DNA of 37,620 nt, taken from positions 1 through 37,620 of the forward strand of contig JAFNYX010000083.1 in the NCBI GenBank assembly GCA_017654125.1. Reading direction: 5' to 3'. Made by a program: the position numbers and the translations under genes. Under the pieces are notes generated by a model, which was given only the letters and a program-made list of their open reading frames with translations, made no database searches and was not told the origin of the DNA. Below are positions 24,205 through 31,723 of the stretch, piece by piece. The DNA is from Alistipes sp. (lineage in GTDB: Bacteria; Bacteroidota; Bacteroidia; Bacteroidales; Rikenellaceae). The first letter of the stretch is position 1, and each line of letters opens with the position of its first letter.

Positions 24205-25434
24205 ATGAAACGAATTATCATACTCATATACTGTTTGATTTGCGGCTCTGCGCTGACACTTTCGGCACAAAATGCAAACGATGTAGAACTTCAATACAAG
24301 CGTAGTTCTCTCTATTCGATTCTCATCAGTCACCACAAGGCGCAGTTTGCGCCGGAGATTGAGAACGTATTTTTCGACATCCCTATTCCAGACAAGTTCA
24401 ACAACCACGACCTTTCGATCAAGGTGGTAAACTCGCCTGACAACAAAACCGATGAACCAGCCATCACCTCGTTCCTGCAACAGAACAATGTGGCTCGACA
24501 CCTCGTGGCACGCTGGTTCAACCGCAACCCAAAGACGGGCTGTTGCGACATGTCACTCATCACAGAGCGCGGTCTCTACAATGCTTCGTATCTTGATACA
24601 GAGTTAGCAAAGATGTCGCAACGCGGATTCGGCATTTTGGCCGACGCCGGCGAGCAACTTATCGGCAACACGTTCGTCATCGTAAACGACATTCGCTACA
24701 ACGACCGCAGTAAAGGTGCACGTATCGGCGGAGCAGTTGCCGGAGGCATATTGAGTGTTCTCGGCTCGATGTTCGGTTTGGGTGACTTGGGCGATCTCAT
24801 AAGCGAGGGCGCTGCCGCCATTATTTCGTCCATCAAGGGTTTCGGCGTTACGGTTACTACCTATCTCTATCGTCTTGAATGGAACGATGAGGTGGCAAAC
24901 ACATTCTACACACAACACTACCTCTCCGCTACGGAGCATGACGAACAAAAACGCGCAGCATTCGATGATTCGGATTCGTTCCGACTTAACTACATCGGCA
25001 AGAAGAGCGTAACGAGCGGCAATCTGACCGTTGCAAGCGGCACAGACTTTGATCCTAATGCCATGATTCGTAAAGTGTGCGCCCGCGCAATTGACGAGTC
25101 GATTATCGCCCTGCAACGCGAGCACGACGAGTTTAAGATTAAGACACCTATTCACTCCGTCGAGCCGGAGATTACCGCCCACGTTGGATTGAAGGAGGGT
25201 GTTACCGAGGGTAATAAGTACGAAGTTTTGGAGCCACGGTACAACAAAGACGGCAAAATCATCTATGCACGCGTCGGCGTTGTTCAACCAATTAAAGGCA
25301 AGATTTGGGACAACCGCTACATGGCAACCGAAGAGAATACGACTGGCTCGACTCTTACGGCAACCTCGTTCCGAAAGGTCAGTGGAGGCAAATTCTATCC
25401 GGGTCTGCTACTTCGCGAAATTAAGACGAACTAG
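24205..25434 (+). CDS. Secreted protein with glycine-rich hydrophobic segment and FlgT-like C-terminus
   Basis: A 409-residue exported protein (signal 1-21, LSA-Q). Residues 171-214 form a long glycine/alanine-rich hydrophobic stretch (GARIGGAVAGGILSVLGSMF and onward) unlike the rest, which could insert in a membrane or line a pore. The C-terminal part, from SVEPEITAHVGLKEGVTEGNKY to VGVVQPIKGKIWDNRYM, resembles the C-terminal domain of FlgT-like envelope proteins. The middle of the protein is alpha/beta with no signature I know. It is the last gene of the operon, 12 bases after the WG-repeat gene and 19 bases before a strong terminator. Its function is unknown, but it is the best candidate for a membrane-embedded component. 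Confidence 0.8.
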   Translation: MKRIIILIYCLICGSALTLSAQNANDVELQYKRSSLYSILISHHKAQFAPEIENVFFDIPIPDKFNNHDLSIKVVNSPDNKTDEPAITSFLQQNNVARHLVARWFNRNPKTGCCDMSLITERGLYNASYLDTELAKMSQRGFGILADAGEQLIGNTFVIVNDIRYNDRSKGARIGGAVAGGILSVLGSMFGLGDLGDLISEGAAAIISSIKGFGVTVTTYLYRLEWNDEVANTFYTQHYLSATEHDEQKRAAFDDSDSFRLNYIGKKSVTSGNLTVASGTDFDPNAMIRKVCARAIDESIIALQREHDEFKIKTPIHSVEPEITAHVGLKEGVTEGNKYEVLEPRYNKDGKIIYARVGVVQPIKGKIWDNRYMATEENTTGSTLTATSFRKVSGGKFYPGLLLREIKTN

Positions 25435-25453
25435 CATTTGGTCGGTAATCGAC

Positions 25454-25494
25454 ACAAACAAAAAGAGGAGCAAGTTGCTCCTCTTTTTGTTTGT
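25454..25494. terminator. Strong bidirectional terminator ending the seven-gene operon
   Basis: A perfect 18-bp stem (25454-25471 with 25477-25494) closes a five-base loop. GAGGAGC lies at the inner end and A-rich/T-rich arms at the outer end, so T-runs exist on both strands. It separates the operon from the convergent phosphodiesterase gene and marks a clear transcript end for both. Confidence 0.92.
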
Positions 25495-25512
25495 ATTACG
25501 ATGACGGAACGA

Positions 25513-26301
25513 CTACTCCTCAGCTGTAATTGCATCGTAGAAATCGGTTGTTGCCCATGTGAAGCCCCACTCCTTTGCCAAGTTGTAAAGATATGGTGTA
25601 TTTACCATCCAAAGGAAGGTCTCGATACCGTACGAATGGAACTCATCAATCCACTCCGTATGGTTGAGAATCACGTTGACATTGTACGATGCAGCATGAT
25701 AGCCGCGTGCCTTAACCTCTGCCGGTGGCAACGACTTGTGCAGACTGCTCGAATTGTAAACAACACGCATATTCGGCTCCTGACGCAAAACCTCATCCAA
25801 AGTCTCGGTCTTGAACGAAAGCATATACATTTGGTCCACCATATCCAACTCGCGGATAATATCCAAACTCATCGCGATAAGCTCTGCCTCGCGGCCCTCT
25901 GCCTTATGCGATTTGATTTCGAGTAACTGCTTGATATGCGGCGTCTTCTTTGCCTCTACGAGCCACTCGCGCAACGTCGGAATCTGATGGCCGAACGGAA
26001 GGCGGTGAGCACGAATCTCGTCGAACGTGCTGCCCTGGCACGAAAGGCCCGGAGCAATCTTATTGTCGTGATGGATAACCAATTGGTTATCGGCCGTAAT
26101 ATGAACGTCGAACTCGATGCCGGCAAAATCGAGTGCCTGCGCACGACGCAACGCATCGAGCGTATTCTCGTCGGTCGTAAACTCACTACCCGTGCTGGCA
26201 TTACCACGGTGGGCAAGAATCTTAACCTCGTGCGAGGAGTGCTGTGCACAGCCGGTAAGAGCGAGCACGGCAACGGAAAGGATGCTAAAAATCTTCTTCA
26301 T
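25513..26301 (-). CDS. Glycerophosphodiester phosphodiesterase family lipoprotein
   Basis: A 262-residue lipoprotein that would hydrolyse glycerophosphodiesters to glycerol-3-phosphate and an alcohol in the periplasm. The lipobox LTGC puts the anchor at C18. The catalytic GDPD residues are present: H31-R32 (HRG), E63 and D65 (IEFDVH), and H78 (HHD). LEIKSH and a late W-x-V-N-T segment complete the TIM barrel. Its start is only 2 bases after the stop of the rhamnulose-phosphate aldolase gene, so the two are tightly linked. Phospholipid head-group scavenging is a possible role. Confidence 0.9.
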   Translation of the reverse strand: MKKIFSILSVAVLALTGCAQHSSHEVKILAHRGNASTGSEFTTDENTLDALRRAQALDFAGIEFDVHITADNQLVIHHDNKIAPGLSCQGSTFDEIRAHRLPFGHQIPTLREWLVEAKKTPHIKQLLEIKSHKAEGREAELIAMSLDIIRELDMVDQMYMLSFKTETLDEVLRQEPNMRVVYNSSSLHKSLPPAEVKARGYHAASYNVNVILNHTEWIDEFHSYGIETFLWMVNTPYLYNLAKEWGFTWATTDFYDAITAEE

Positions 26302-26303
26302 AG

Positions 26304-27119
26304 TTATCGCTTGTCTGGAAGGTTAAACACTGTACGAATCTTCTGTACCGCCTCTGGCGTCATACCATCGGCCGTAAATCCGAAGTTCTTGGCTGTCATA
26401 TAGATAGCCGCCGCCTTGTTGAGCACATCAGTCTGATCGAATGCCTCCATCATATCAGGACCTACGGCAATCGTACCATGCTTCTCCCAAAGTACGACGT
26501 CGTGTTTTTTGATAAGTTGAAGCGTTGGGTCGGCAAGTTCTACCGACGACGGCATTGCGTATGGAACAACACCGATACCGAGTGGTGCGAAGGCAAGCGT
26601 CTCCGGAATCATCGACCACAAAACCTGCGTCAGGTGCTCCGAATCGAGCCACTCGTTCGAGTGCGACATCGCAACGAGTTCAATTGGATGAGTATGCATC
26701 GTTGCCTTATAGCCCGAGCCGGACTCAATCATATAATTCTGCAATGACAAGTGCGACGAAATCTCCGATGTAGGAACAATTGGCTGGTCGGCAATTATCT
26801 CGTACGTTGCGCAGTCATCAAGAATGCGAACGATACTTCCGGCACACATCGGGTCACGAGCGAGATCGCGCATACGTTTACCGGTGCCTTTGCAATAGAA
26901 GTAGCAACCCTTCAAGTGAGGGAGCGTAACGCCGATAGGCAACACCTTGCTGATAGCCGGCATGGCGCGCATCTCGTCATCGACATACTCCGTAATATTC
27001 AACGTAAGATTTCCGCCATTACGCTCTGCCCAGCCCTTTGCCCACAAATAACCTGCGACCTCGGCTACCGAATCAAGAGCCTGCTTCAACGCAGGGCGAT
27101 CGGTCAAAATAGATTTCAT
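26304..27119 (-). CDS. rhaD: Rhamnulose-1-phosphate aldolase (class II)
   Basis: A 271-residue zinc aldolase that splits L-rhamnulose-1-phosphate into dihydroxyacetone phosphate and L-lactaldehyde. The family marks are clear: KGWAERNGGNLTL (28-40), PTSE with E119, THP with H142 and H144 (MHTHPIELVA) and H214 (LWEKHGTIAVG). Length and order match E. coli RhaD (274). It lies between a D-2-hydroxyacid dehydrogenase gene (39 bases upstream) and the phosphodiesterase gene (2 bases downstream). Rhamnose isomerase, kinase and permease are absent from the window, so this copy may serve a different phosphorylated sugar. AACCTTAAAA precedes the ATG by 12 bases. Confidence 0.9.
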   Translation of the reverse strand: MKSILTDRPALKQALDSVAEVAGYLWAKGWAERNGGNLTLNITEYVDDEMRAMPAISKVLPIGVTLPHLKGCYFYCKGTGKRMRDLARDPMCAGSIVRILDDCATYEIIADQPIVPTSEISSHLSLQNYMIESGSGYKATMHTHPIELVAMSHSNEWLDSEHLTQVLWSMIPETLAFAPLGIGVVPYAMPSSVELADPTLQLIKKHDVVLWEKHGTIAVGPDMMEAFDQTDVLNKAAAIYMTAKNFGFTADGMTPEAVQKIRTVFNLPDKR

Positions 27120-27131
27120 TTCAGTATAAGT

Positions 27132-27141
27132 TTTTAAGGTT
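27132..27141 (-). promoter_or_regulatory. Leader motif AACCTTAAAA before rhaD
   Basis: The decamer AACCTTAAAA on the minus strand ends 12 bases before the rhaD start. It lies in the 39-base gap after the upstream dehydrogenase gene, so it is not a promoter for a separate transcript; a translational or structural role is inferred. Confidence 0.3.
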
Positions 27142-27158
27142 TTCGTTTGTATTAACTT

Positions 27159-28196
27159 TTATTGTGCCAACTGTTTTTTGTTTGCCCAGAATGCGAGTTC
27201 CGCCTCGCCGCGTGCGAACGCCAAATAGTTCTTCATCGAGAAGATTGGAGCATCGCGGAACGAGTTGATAGTCACACCACCCAAGTGGTTGGTGATGGTA
27301 ATGTTGTCGTATTGACGGTAGAACTCAGGAATATCCGGCTCGGTCTCGAATACGTCGATTGCCGCACCAAGCAGTTTACCGCTATCCATTGCGCGACGGA
27401 ACGCATCCACATCAACCAAATACGAACGGCCTGTATTGATGAGGTACGAGTGCTCTTTCATAAGACCAAACTCGCGGTCGGTCATAATTGCACCGTTCGA
27501 GCGTGCGTGCAACGTCACGATATCCGACTTTGCGAGCAACTCGTCCATCGGAACAAGCGTAGCATACTCCTCCTTGCACTCCTTCAAGAATGGATCAGCA
27601 ACGAGAATCTTGCAACCGAACACCGAGAGTTTATGAGCAACCAGGCGACCAATCGAGCCGTAGCCAACAATACCTACGGTCATATCGGTCATCTCCTTAA
27701 TATCGGTAGCCGTATTCGGGTAAACGTTACGCCATTCACCATGACGCAGAGCGTAGTTCGAGCGGCTGATATTACGAGTCTCCGAGAGAATTACACCGAT
27801 AGCAAACTCCGCAACGGCATTTGCATTGTGTGCAGGGTTGTTCGATACGATAATCTTATGGTCGGTAGCTGCCTGAACATCGATATTCTCCAAACCACCG
27901 CGGCAACTCATAATAGCTTTAAGTTTGGTTGCCTTCTCGATAAGGTCGCGCTTGATAGGGCAGAGGTGAACTACAAGCAAATCGGCATCCACAATCGTCT
28001 CGTAGAGACCCTCCGGCAAGACAATGCCGTCGTGACGACCCGCCTCGACATCCTTAATAATGTCGCGCATACCAACCTTGTCGCGAGTACCAAAGAAGAG
28101 CACCTCCATCGTATCGCCCTCGCCGAGGAACGGACGGACACCGTTCTCCATCATCTCGTCGGTGATAAAAATATCACCAATACATACTACTTTCAT
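27159..28196 (-). CDS. D-isomer-specific 2-hydroxyacid dehydrogenase
   Basis: A 345-residue NAD(P)-dependent oxidoreductase that interconverts a 2-keto acid and the D-2-hydroxy acid. The Rossmann motif is G178-Y-G-S-I-G183 with acidic D201 after it, favouring NAD. The catalytic set is R232 (LHARSNG), E284 or E286 (DVFETEP) and H304 (NHLGG). It has no ACT regulatory domain, so it is not a full-length SerA. The nearest role in context is conversion of a 2-keto or 2-hydroxy acid made from the sugar handled by the aldolase gene 39 bases downstream. Substrate is not predictable. It is the first gene of the operon, with a -7 element upstream. Confidence 0.88.
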   Translation of the reverse strand: MKVVCIGDIFITDEMMENGVRPFLGEGDTMEVLFFGTRDKVGMRDIIKDVEAGRHDGIVLPEGLYETIVDADLLVVHLCPIKRDLIEKATKLKAIMSCRGGLENIDVQAATDHKIIVSNNPAHNANAVAEFAIGVILSETRNISRSNYALRHGEWRNVYPNTATDIKEMTDMTVGIVGYGSIGRLVAHKLSVFGCKILVADPFLKECKEEYATLVPMDELLAKSDIVTLHARSNGAIMTDREFGLMKEHSYLINTGRSYLVDVDAFRRAMDSGKLLGAAIDVFETEPDIPEFYRQYDNITITNHLGGVTINSFRDAPIFSMKNYLAFARGEAELAFWANKKQLAQ

Positions 28197-28207
28197 GTTT
28201 TTATAAA

Positions 28208-28217
28208 TTTTAAGGTT
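28208..28217 (-). promoter_or_regulatory. Leader motif AACCTTAAAA before the dehydrogenase
   Basis: The same decamer as before ferritin and rhaD, ending 11 bases before the ATG. It lies downstream of the -7 element at 28253-28246 and so belongs to the 5' leader. Confidence 0.3.
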
Positions 28218-28245
28218 ATACTATTCACTTCTTGATTATAAGATA

Positions 28246-28253
28246 CAAAGATA
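28246..28253 (-). promoter_or_regulatory. -7 element for the dehydrogenase-rhaD-phosphodiesterase operon
   Basis: Minus strand TATCTTTG, identical to the elements before thioredoxin, DUF349 and the acyl-CoA ligase. Transcription would begin near 28239, about 43 bases before the start codon. No clear -33 TTTG is present, only AT-rich sequence. Confidence 0.55.
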
Positions 28254-28341
28254 TGTATTTTTTTTGCATTTATTTTATTAAAATAACATTTTTTTCAGCC
28301 AATCATGTCGGCTACCGTTTCCAAATCAGCCACAAACAAAA

Positions 28342-28377
28342 TAGGAGTTGGCAACGTATTATTTTTGCCAACTCCTA
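28342..28377 (-). terminator. Terminator of the C10 peptidase transcript
   Basis: TAGGAGTTGGCA (28342-28353) pairs with TGCCAACTCCTA (28366-28377), a perfect 12-bp stem, followed on the minus strand by TTTTGTTTG. It is 27 bases after the peptidase stop and before the promoter of the next operon. Confidence 0.85.
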
Positions 28378-28404
28378 AAAAAAACGTTTTCGGCGGATGC
28401 CCCC

Positions 28405-30213
28405 CTAAAAGGTCATTCTCAATATATAAGGTTCGTCACCGCAGGTAAACGAGAAGGTATATTCGCCTTTACCGACAAACGAAGCCACCGAAAAGAGGCT
28501 CTCGTTCGGGAATATTATCTCGCCATTGCCCACAACCGCACCCGTTGCCGTCTGCTTCACGGTATAGACAATCGGCAGCGAGGATTTGAACGTCAAAGTC
28601 GCACTACTCTTGTCATAAACAAACGAGAGTTTATCGGCAATCTCGTCAGGCGTTGCCCTCATTACAATTTCGTCTATCACCGAATCCGCACCATTCGAAC
28701 GAGCCCACTTGGCATTCGCCGAACTATCGGTCCAATAGAGAATTCGCAAACGGTCACCAACCTCGATTTTATCGCTTATGGTGATTTGCAAACTATATAT
28801 TCGAGACAAATAGCTATTTACGGGGATAGTAACAGGAGAAGGTGCGACATTGCCGAGAACTCGCTTCATTGCTCCATCCTTGTCGCAGTGTGCAACAACT
28901 ATACTGCCCGTAAAATCGGCACTCGACTGATTGGTAACGATGCCCGGAATCAAGTTGTAAGTTACGCCCTGTGCGAAGGATGAATATCGGCAGTTGATAC
29001 CCGTCAACAAAATAGTAGACGTCGAGCCCGCAAACAGCGTAAGCGTCGGCGAGAATACCGACACACCCAACGGGTCGCGTTTTGCGCCAAATATTGCATC
29101 CTGAAAATCAGCGTACTCTATGGAAGGAATCTGATAATAGCCATCGTTATAGCCATCCCAGCCCCAATTTATACTAAAATAGTCGCTCGTCGTTACGCCA
29201 TCCAACACAAATGCGTGGCCACCATCCGGCGACTGACCGCCGAAGAGTGTAGGGCCGTACTCTTGCAGATTCTTTTTCAGGGCCGTTATCCAACCGCGAT
29301 TATCAAACTTTGTCGAACCAAACATATGCGGCATGGCCAGGTAGGTGGACTCCTTATCGTAACCAAAGTAGGTAACCATCGCTCTTATCTGTGCATGGGA
29401 GGTTGTACCCGAGCCGGAAGGGGAATACATCATTTGTGATGCGGTACCCATATCGTACATGAGTCGTGCTACGGCATCTGCTTGCGTAGAGTTGTATCCC
29501 GACGCATACGAGAGCGGCATATTGGCATAGTCGTATGTATGTCCGAGCGTATTTGACGGGATGGTAACAACCGGACCGGTATATTCGTAAGTATAGCCCG
29601 GAATCGTACCTTTACCCTTCTCTGGATATTGGTTATAACGAGCCACAATAGCCAAAGCCGTAGCCGCACATCCCGTTACGGAACGCTGACCGTTGATTAC
29701 GGGTGCAAGGAGGTTGTACGGGTTACTCTGACCCCACTTCGCTGTCTCGTAGTAGCAGATAACCGAACCTACATCACCAACACGCGAGGCTGACGAATAA
29801 CTTATCACGCGACTTTGCCCTGAGCGTGCAGCAGCAACCTGGCGACACCACGCCGAGAGTATATGACGCGTGGAGGCGGCGATATTTTCGACATTGAACG
29901 AGTTATTGAACGAGAACGCGATTACGGAACGCATCGCATCATCGCCCGCAATCACAACGAAACCTTCGATATCGCTGCGATTGTAGATATATATGAGCGA
30001 TTCGCTATCGGAATCAATGCTCGACATAGGTTGTACGCTTGCCGAAAAATCGTTGCCCGCAAAGACCAGCTCCACACCAACGGTTGCGCTGCGTGTAGGC
30101 GCCGAACTCTGGAAGAACGTCATCGCAATATCGCGTGCCTGGCGCTCGTTCACAGGAGCGGCCAAGAGAGCGAAGGCAATGAATAACAGCGGTATAATTA
30201 TAAATCTTTTCAT
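28405..30213 (-). CDS. Secreted C10 (streptopain-like) cysteine protease
   Basis: A 602-residue exported protease with a signal peptide (about 1-19). A Spi-like propeptide region (about 20-150) comes next, then a C10 catalytic domain. The nucleophile is C182 (SVTGCAATALA), the histidine is H333 (GGHAFVLDG) and the trailing NWGWDG motif (349-354) contains the usual tryptophan. The last 200 residues are beta-rich, with a C-terminal sandwich (YTFSFTCGDEPYILRMTF) that might be a sorting or adhesion domain; its type is uncertain. C10 enzymes cleave host proteins and need removal of the propeptide. The gene lies 13 bases after a fimbrillin-like lipoprotein gene and is likely in the same transcript. 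Confidence 0.9.
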   Translation of the reverse strand: MKRFIIIPLLFIAFALLAAPVNERQARDIAMTFFQSSAPTRSATVGVELVFAGNDFSASVQPMSSIDSDSESLIYIYNRSDIEGFVVIAGDDAMRSVIAFSFNNSFNVENIAASTRHILSAWCRQVAAARSGQSRVISYSSASRVGDVGSVICYYETAKWGQSNPYNLLAPVINGQRSVTGCAATALAIVARYNQYPEKGKGTIPGYTYEYTGPVVTIPSNTLGHTYDYANMPLSYASGYNSTQADAVARLMYDMGTASQMMYSPSGSGTTSHAQIRAMVTYFGYDKESTYLAMPHMFGSTKFDNRGWITALKKNLQEYGPTLFGGQSPDGGHAFVLDGVTTSDYFSINWGWDGYNDGYYQIPSIEYADFQDAIFGAKRDPLGVSVFSPTLTLFAGSTSTILLTGINCRYSSFAQGVTYNLIPGIVTNQSSADFTGSIVVAHCDKDGAMKRVLGNVAPSPVTIPVNSYLSRIYSLQITISDKIEVGDRLRILYWTDSSANAKWARSNGADSVIDEIVMRATPDEIADKLSFVYDKSSATLTFKSSLPIVYTVKQTATGAVVGNGEIIFPNESLFSVASFVGKGEYTFSFTCGDEPYILRMTF

Positions 30214-30226
30214 AACTTACGAAGGG

Positions 30227-31342
30227 TTAAAAGTTGGAAAAATCGACATCGGTAAGACCGTGGCAGTTCACAAAACTAACACTCGTTGTTTCTCTCGAAT
30301 TCACCACAACGGTATGCTCGGTCTTCGAATCGGCAAACATATAATAGATATAACTGTTGATATCAACTATGTAACCGTCATCGAGATTCATACTACCCGT
30401 CTTCGTATCCGACCCGCCCATAATTGGCAGATAGACGTAAGGCGTGTTGTACGTAGCGCGAACAATACCCAGATTTGTGGAAGAGCCGCCACCACCGCCC
30501 GAATCGGTAGCCATCGCCCTAATCGGTTGAATCGTATTGGGCGATATTTTGAGCGTCTGAGAGCTCGCCTTCGACATCGTTGTACCGTCGGAGAATGTTA
30601 CCGTCATATTCAAACCGGCCTCATACTCGCCCGGAGCCATTATGATATAGAAATGCGTAGGCTCTTGCGTGAGTTGTACCGGCGATGTACAATTGAGCGT
30701 TATCTCGTTAGTCGTATTCTTATACCAGACATACTGCTCGGGGTCGGGTGGCAAGAACGTATAGAGGACACCGGCAAGAATCTCGTTACGACTCGTCAAC
30801 TTAATGGAGCGGACCGCCTTGCTGCCCGTCAGTTGCAGGCGGAGAAAACCGCACATCTGCTTAAACTCGAAATTCAAATCGCCCAACTCGGAGACACCAA
30901 TCATCGGAGCAGCAAACTCGCCGTCGTAGCTACCCGCCATATAGTTCTGCACGGAGGGAATCTCCACCATCGGCGCAGGACTGCCATCCGAAAAAGCAGC
31001 TATACCCAAATATTTGCTGTACATCGCATATGGTTTATTATATACGGCACTAATCGAGCCGGCATCTTCTATCTTTGCAAATTCGCCACTGGCACTGCCC
31101 GGCGTACCCACAAAACCATAAAAGCCTACACTGCCGTTGATTATGACGGCAATATAATCTCCCTCATCCCAAACGGTCTTCAACATTGCGTCGAGATGAA
31201 CACGAGACAACTCCTCGTCGGTGGTAATCGACGCATACACCTTCTCCGGAAGCGGAGCAATCGGCGTCAAATCTCTTGTCGCATCCTGCGTACAAGCCGC
31301 AAACATTGCGACGATAAACGTACATAAAATAAACCTTTTCAT
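30227..31342 (-). CDS. Fimbrillin-like lipoprotein
   Basis: A 371-residue lipoprotein. The start at 31342 is chosen because it gives a clean lipoprotein signal (MKRFILCTFIVAMFAAC, with C17); a longer frame begins at 31393. The mature part is beta-rich with WDEGDYIAV near the start, FKQMCGFLRLQL in the middle and FYIIMAPGEYEAGLNMTV later. This is the pattern of the fimbrillin/Mfa-like outer-surface proteins of Bacteroidales. After a GGGGG stretch comes a C-terminal domain (about 290-371) that I cannot assign. It is the first gene of the pair with the C10 protease. It may be a fimbria subunit, an anchor or a partner of the protease. Confidence 0.72.
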   Translation of the reverse strand: MKRFILCTFIVAMFAACTQDATRDLTPIAPLPEKVYASITTDEELSRVHLDAMLKTVWDEGDYIAVIINGSVGFYGFVGTPGSASGEFAKIEDAGSISAVYNKPYAMYSKYLGIAAFSDGSPAPMVEIPSVQNYMAGSYDGEFAAPMIGVSELGDLNFEFKQMCGFLRLQLTGSKAVRSIKLTSRNEILAGVLYTFLPPDPEQYVWYKNTTNEITLNCTSPVQLTQEPTHFYIIMAPGEYEAGLNMTVTFSDGTTMSKASSQTLKISPNTIQPIRAMATDSGGGGGSSTNLGIVRATYNTPYVYLPIMGGSDTKTGSMNLDDGYIVDINSYIYYMFADSKTEHTVVVNSRETTSVSFVNCHGLTDVDFSNF

Positions 31343-31506
31343 ACTACCAATCTGTTTCGGGTTCAACATCCGGGTCCGGCAGCGAAACTGCATATCCCCC
31401 GGCAGATTTCTAAATCGATAATTCGCAACGACGGCGAAACATAAAAAATATGTTCTGTCATAGCATCAAACTTTTAGAAACGGAAATAATAGGACATATT
31501 CAAAGG

Positions 31507-31514
31507 CAAAGTTA
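31507..31514 (-). promoter_or_regulatory. -7 element of the fimbrillin-like lipoprotein gene
   Basis: Minus strand TAACTTTG, a full match to TAnnTTTG, predicting a start near 31500 and a leader of about 158 bases, long for this window. No -33 TTTG is seen at the right distance. Confidence 0.45.
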
Positions 31515-31667
31515 TACATTTTTACAGAAAAAAGTGTTTTTCATGAATAAATATCATTGTACGATGGTCGTATAAACGAAAAACTCGTACCATTCGCCTC
31601 TCTGTGGCAAATCAAGACCTCTCGAAACCAAATCCGCACATCACTCACCGCCCCCTCAATAAAAACA

Positions 31668-31705
31668 TTTGCAGCCCGATTGACTTCGTTCTCTCGGGCT
31701 GCAAA
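31668..31705 (-). terminator. Terminator of the acyl-CoA ligase gene
   Basis: TTTGCAGCCCGA (31668-31679) pairs with TCGGGCTGCAAA (31694-31705), a perfect 12-bp stem. On the minus strand it is followed by TGTTTTTA. It lies 18 bases after the ligase stop. Confidence 0.88.
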
Positions 31706-31723
31706 CAACACTATACACGAGGA

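Larger units (their letters stand above)
31343..31723. other. 381-base gap without a gene
   Basis: No supported gene is seen here. It holds the -7 element of the fimbrillin-like gene (31507-31514) and the terminator of the acyl-CoA ligase gene (31668-31705). The rest is AT-rich sequence. The open frame from 31557 on the plus strand has no promoter and no recognisable product. Confidence 0.6.
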
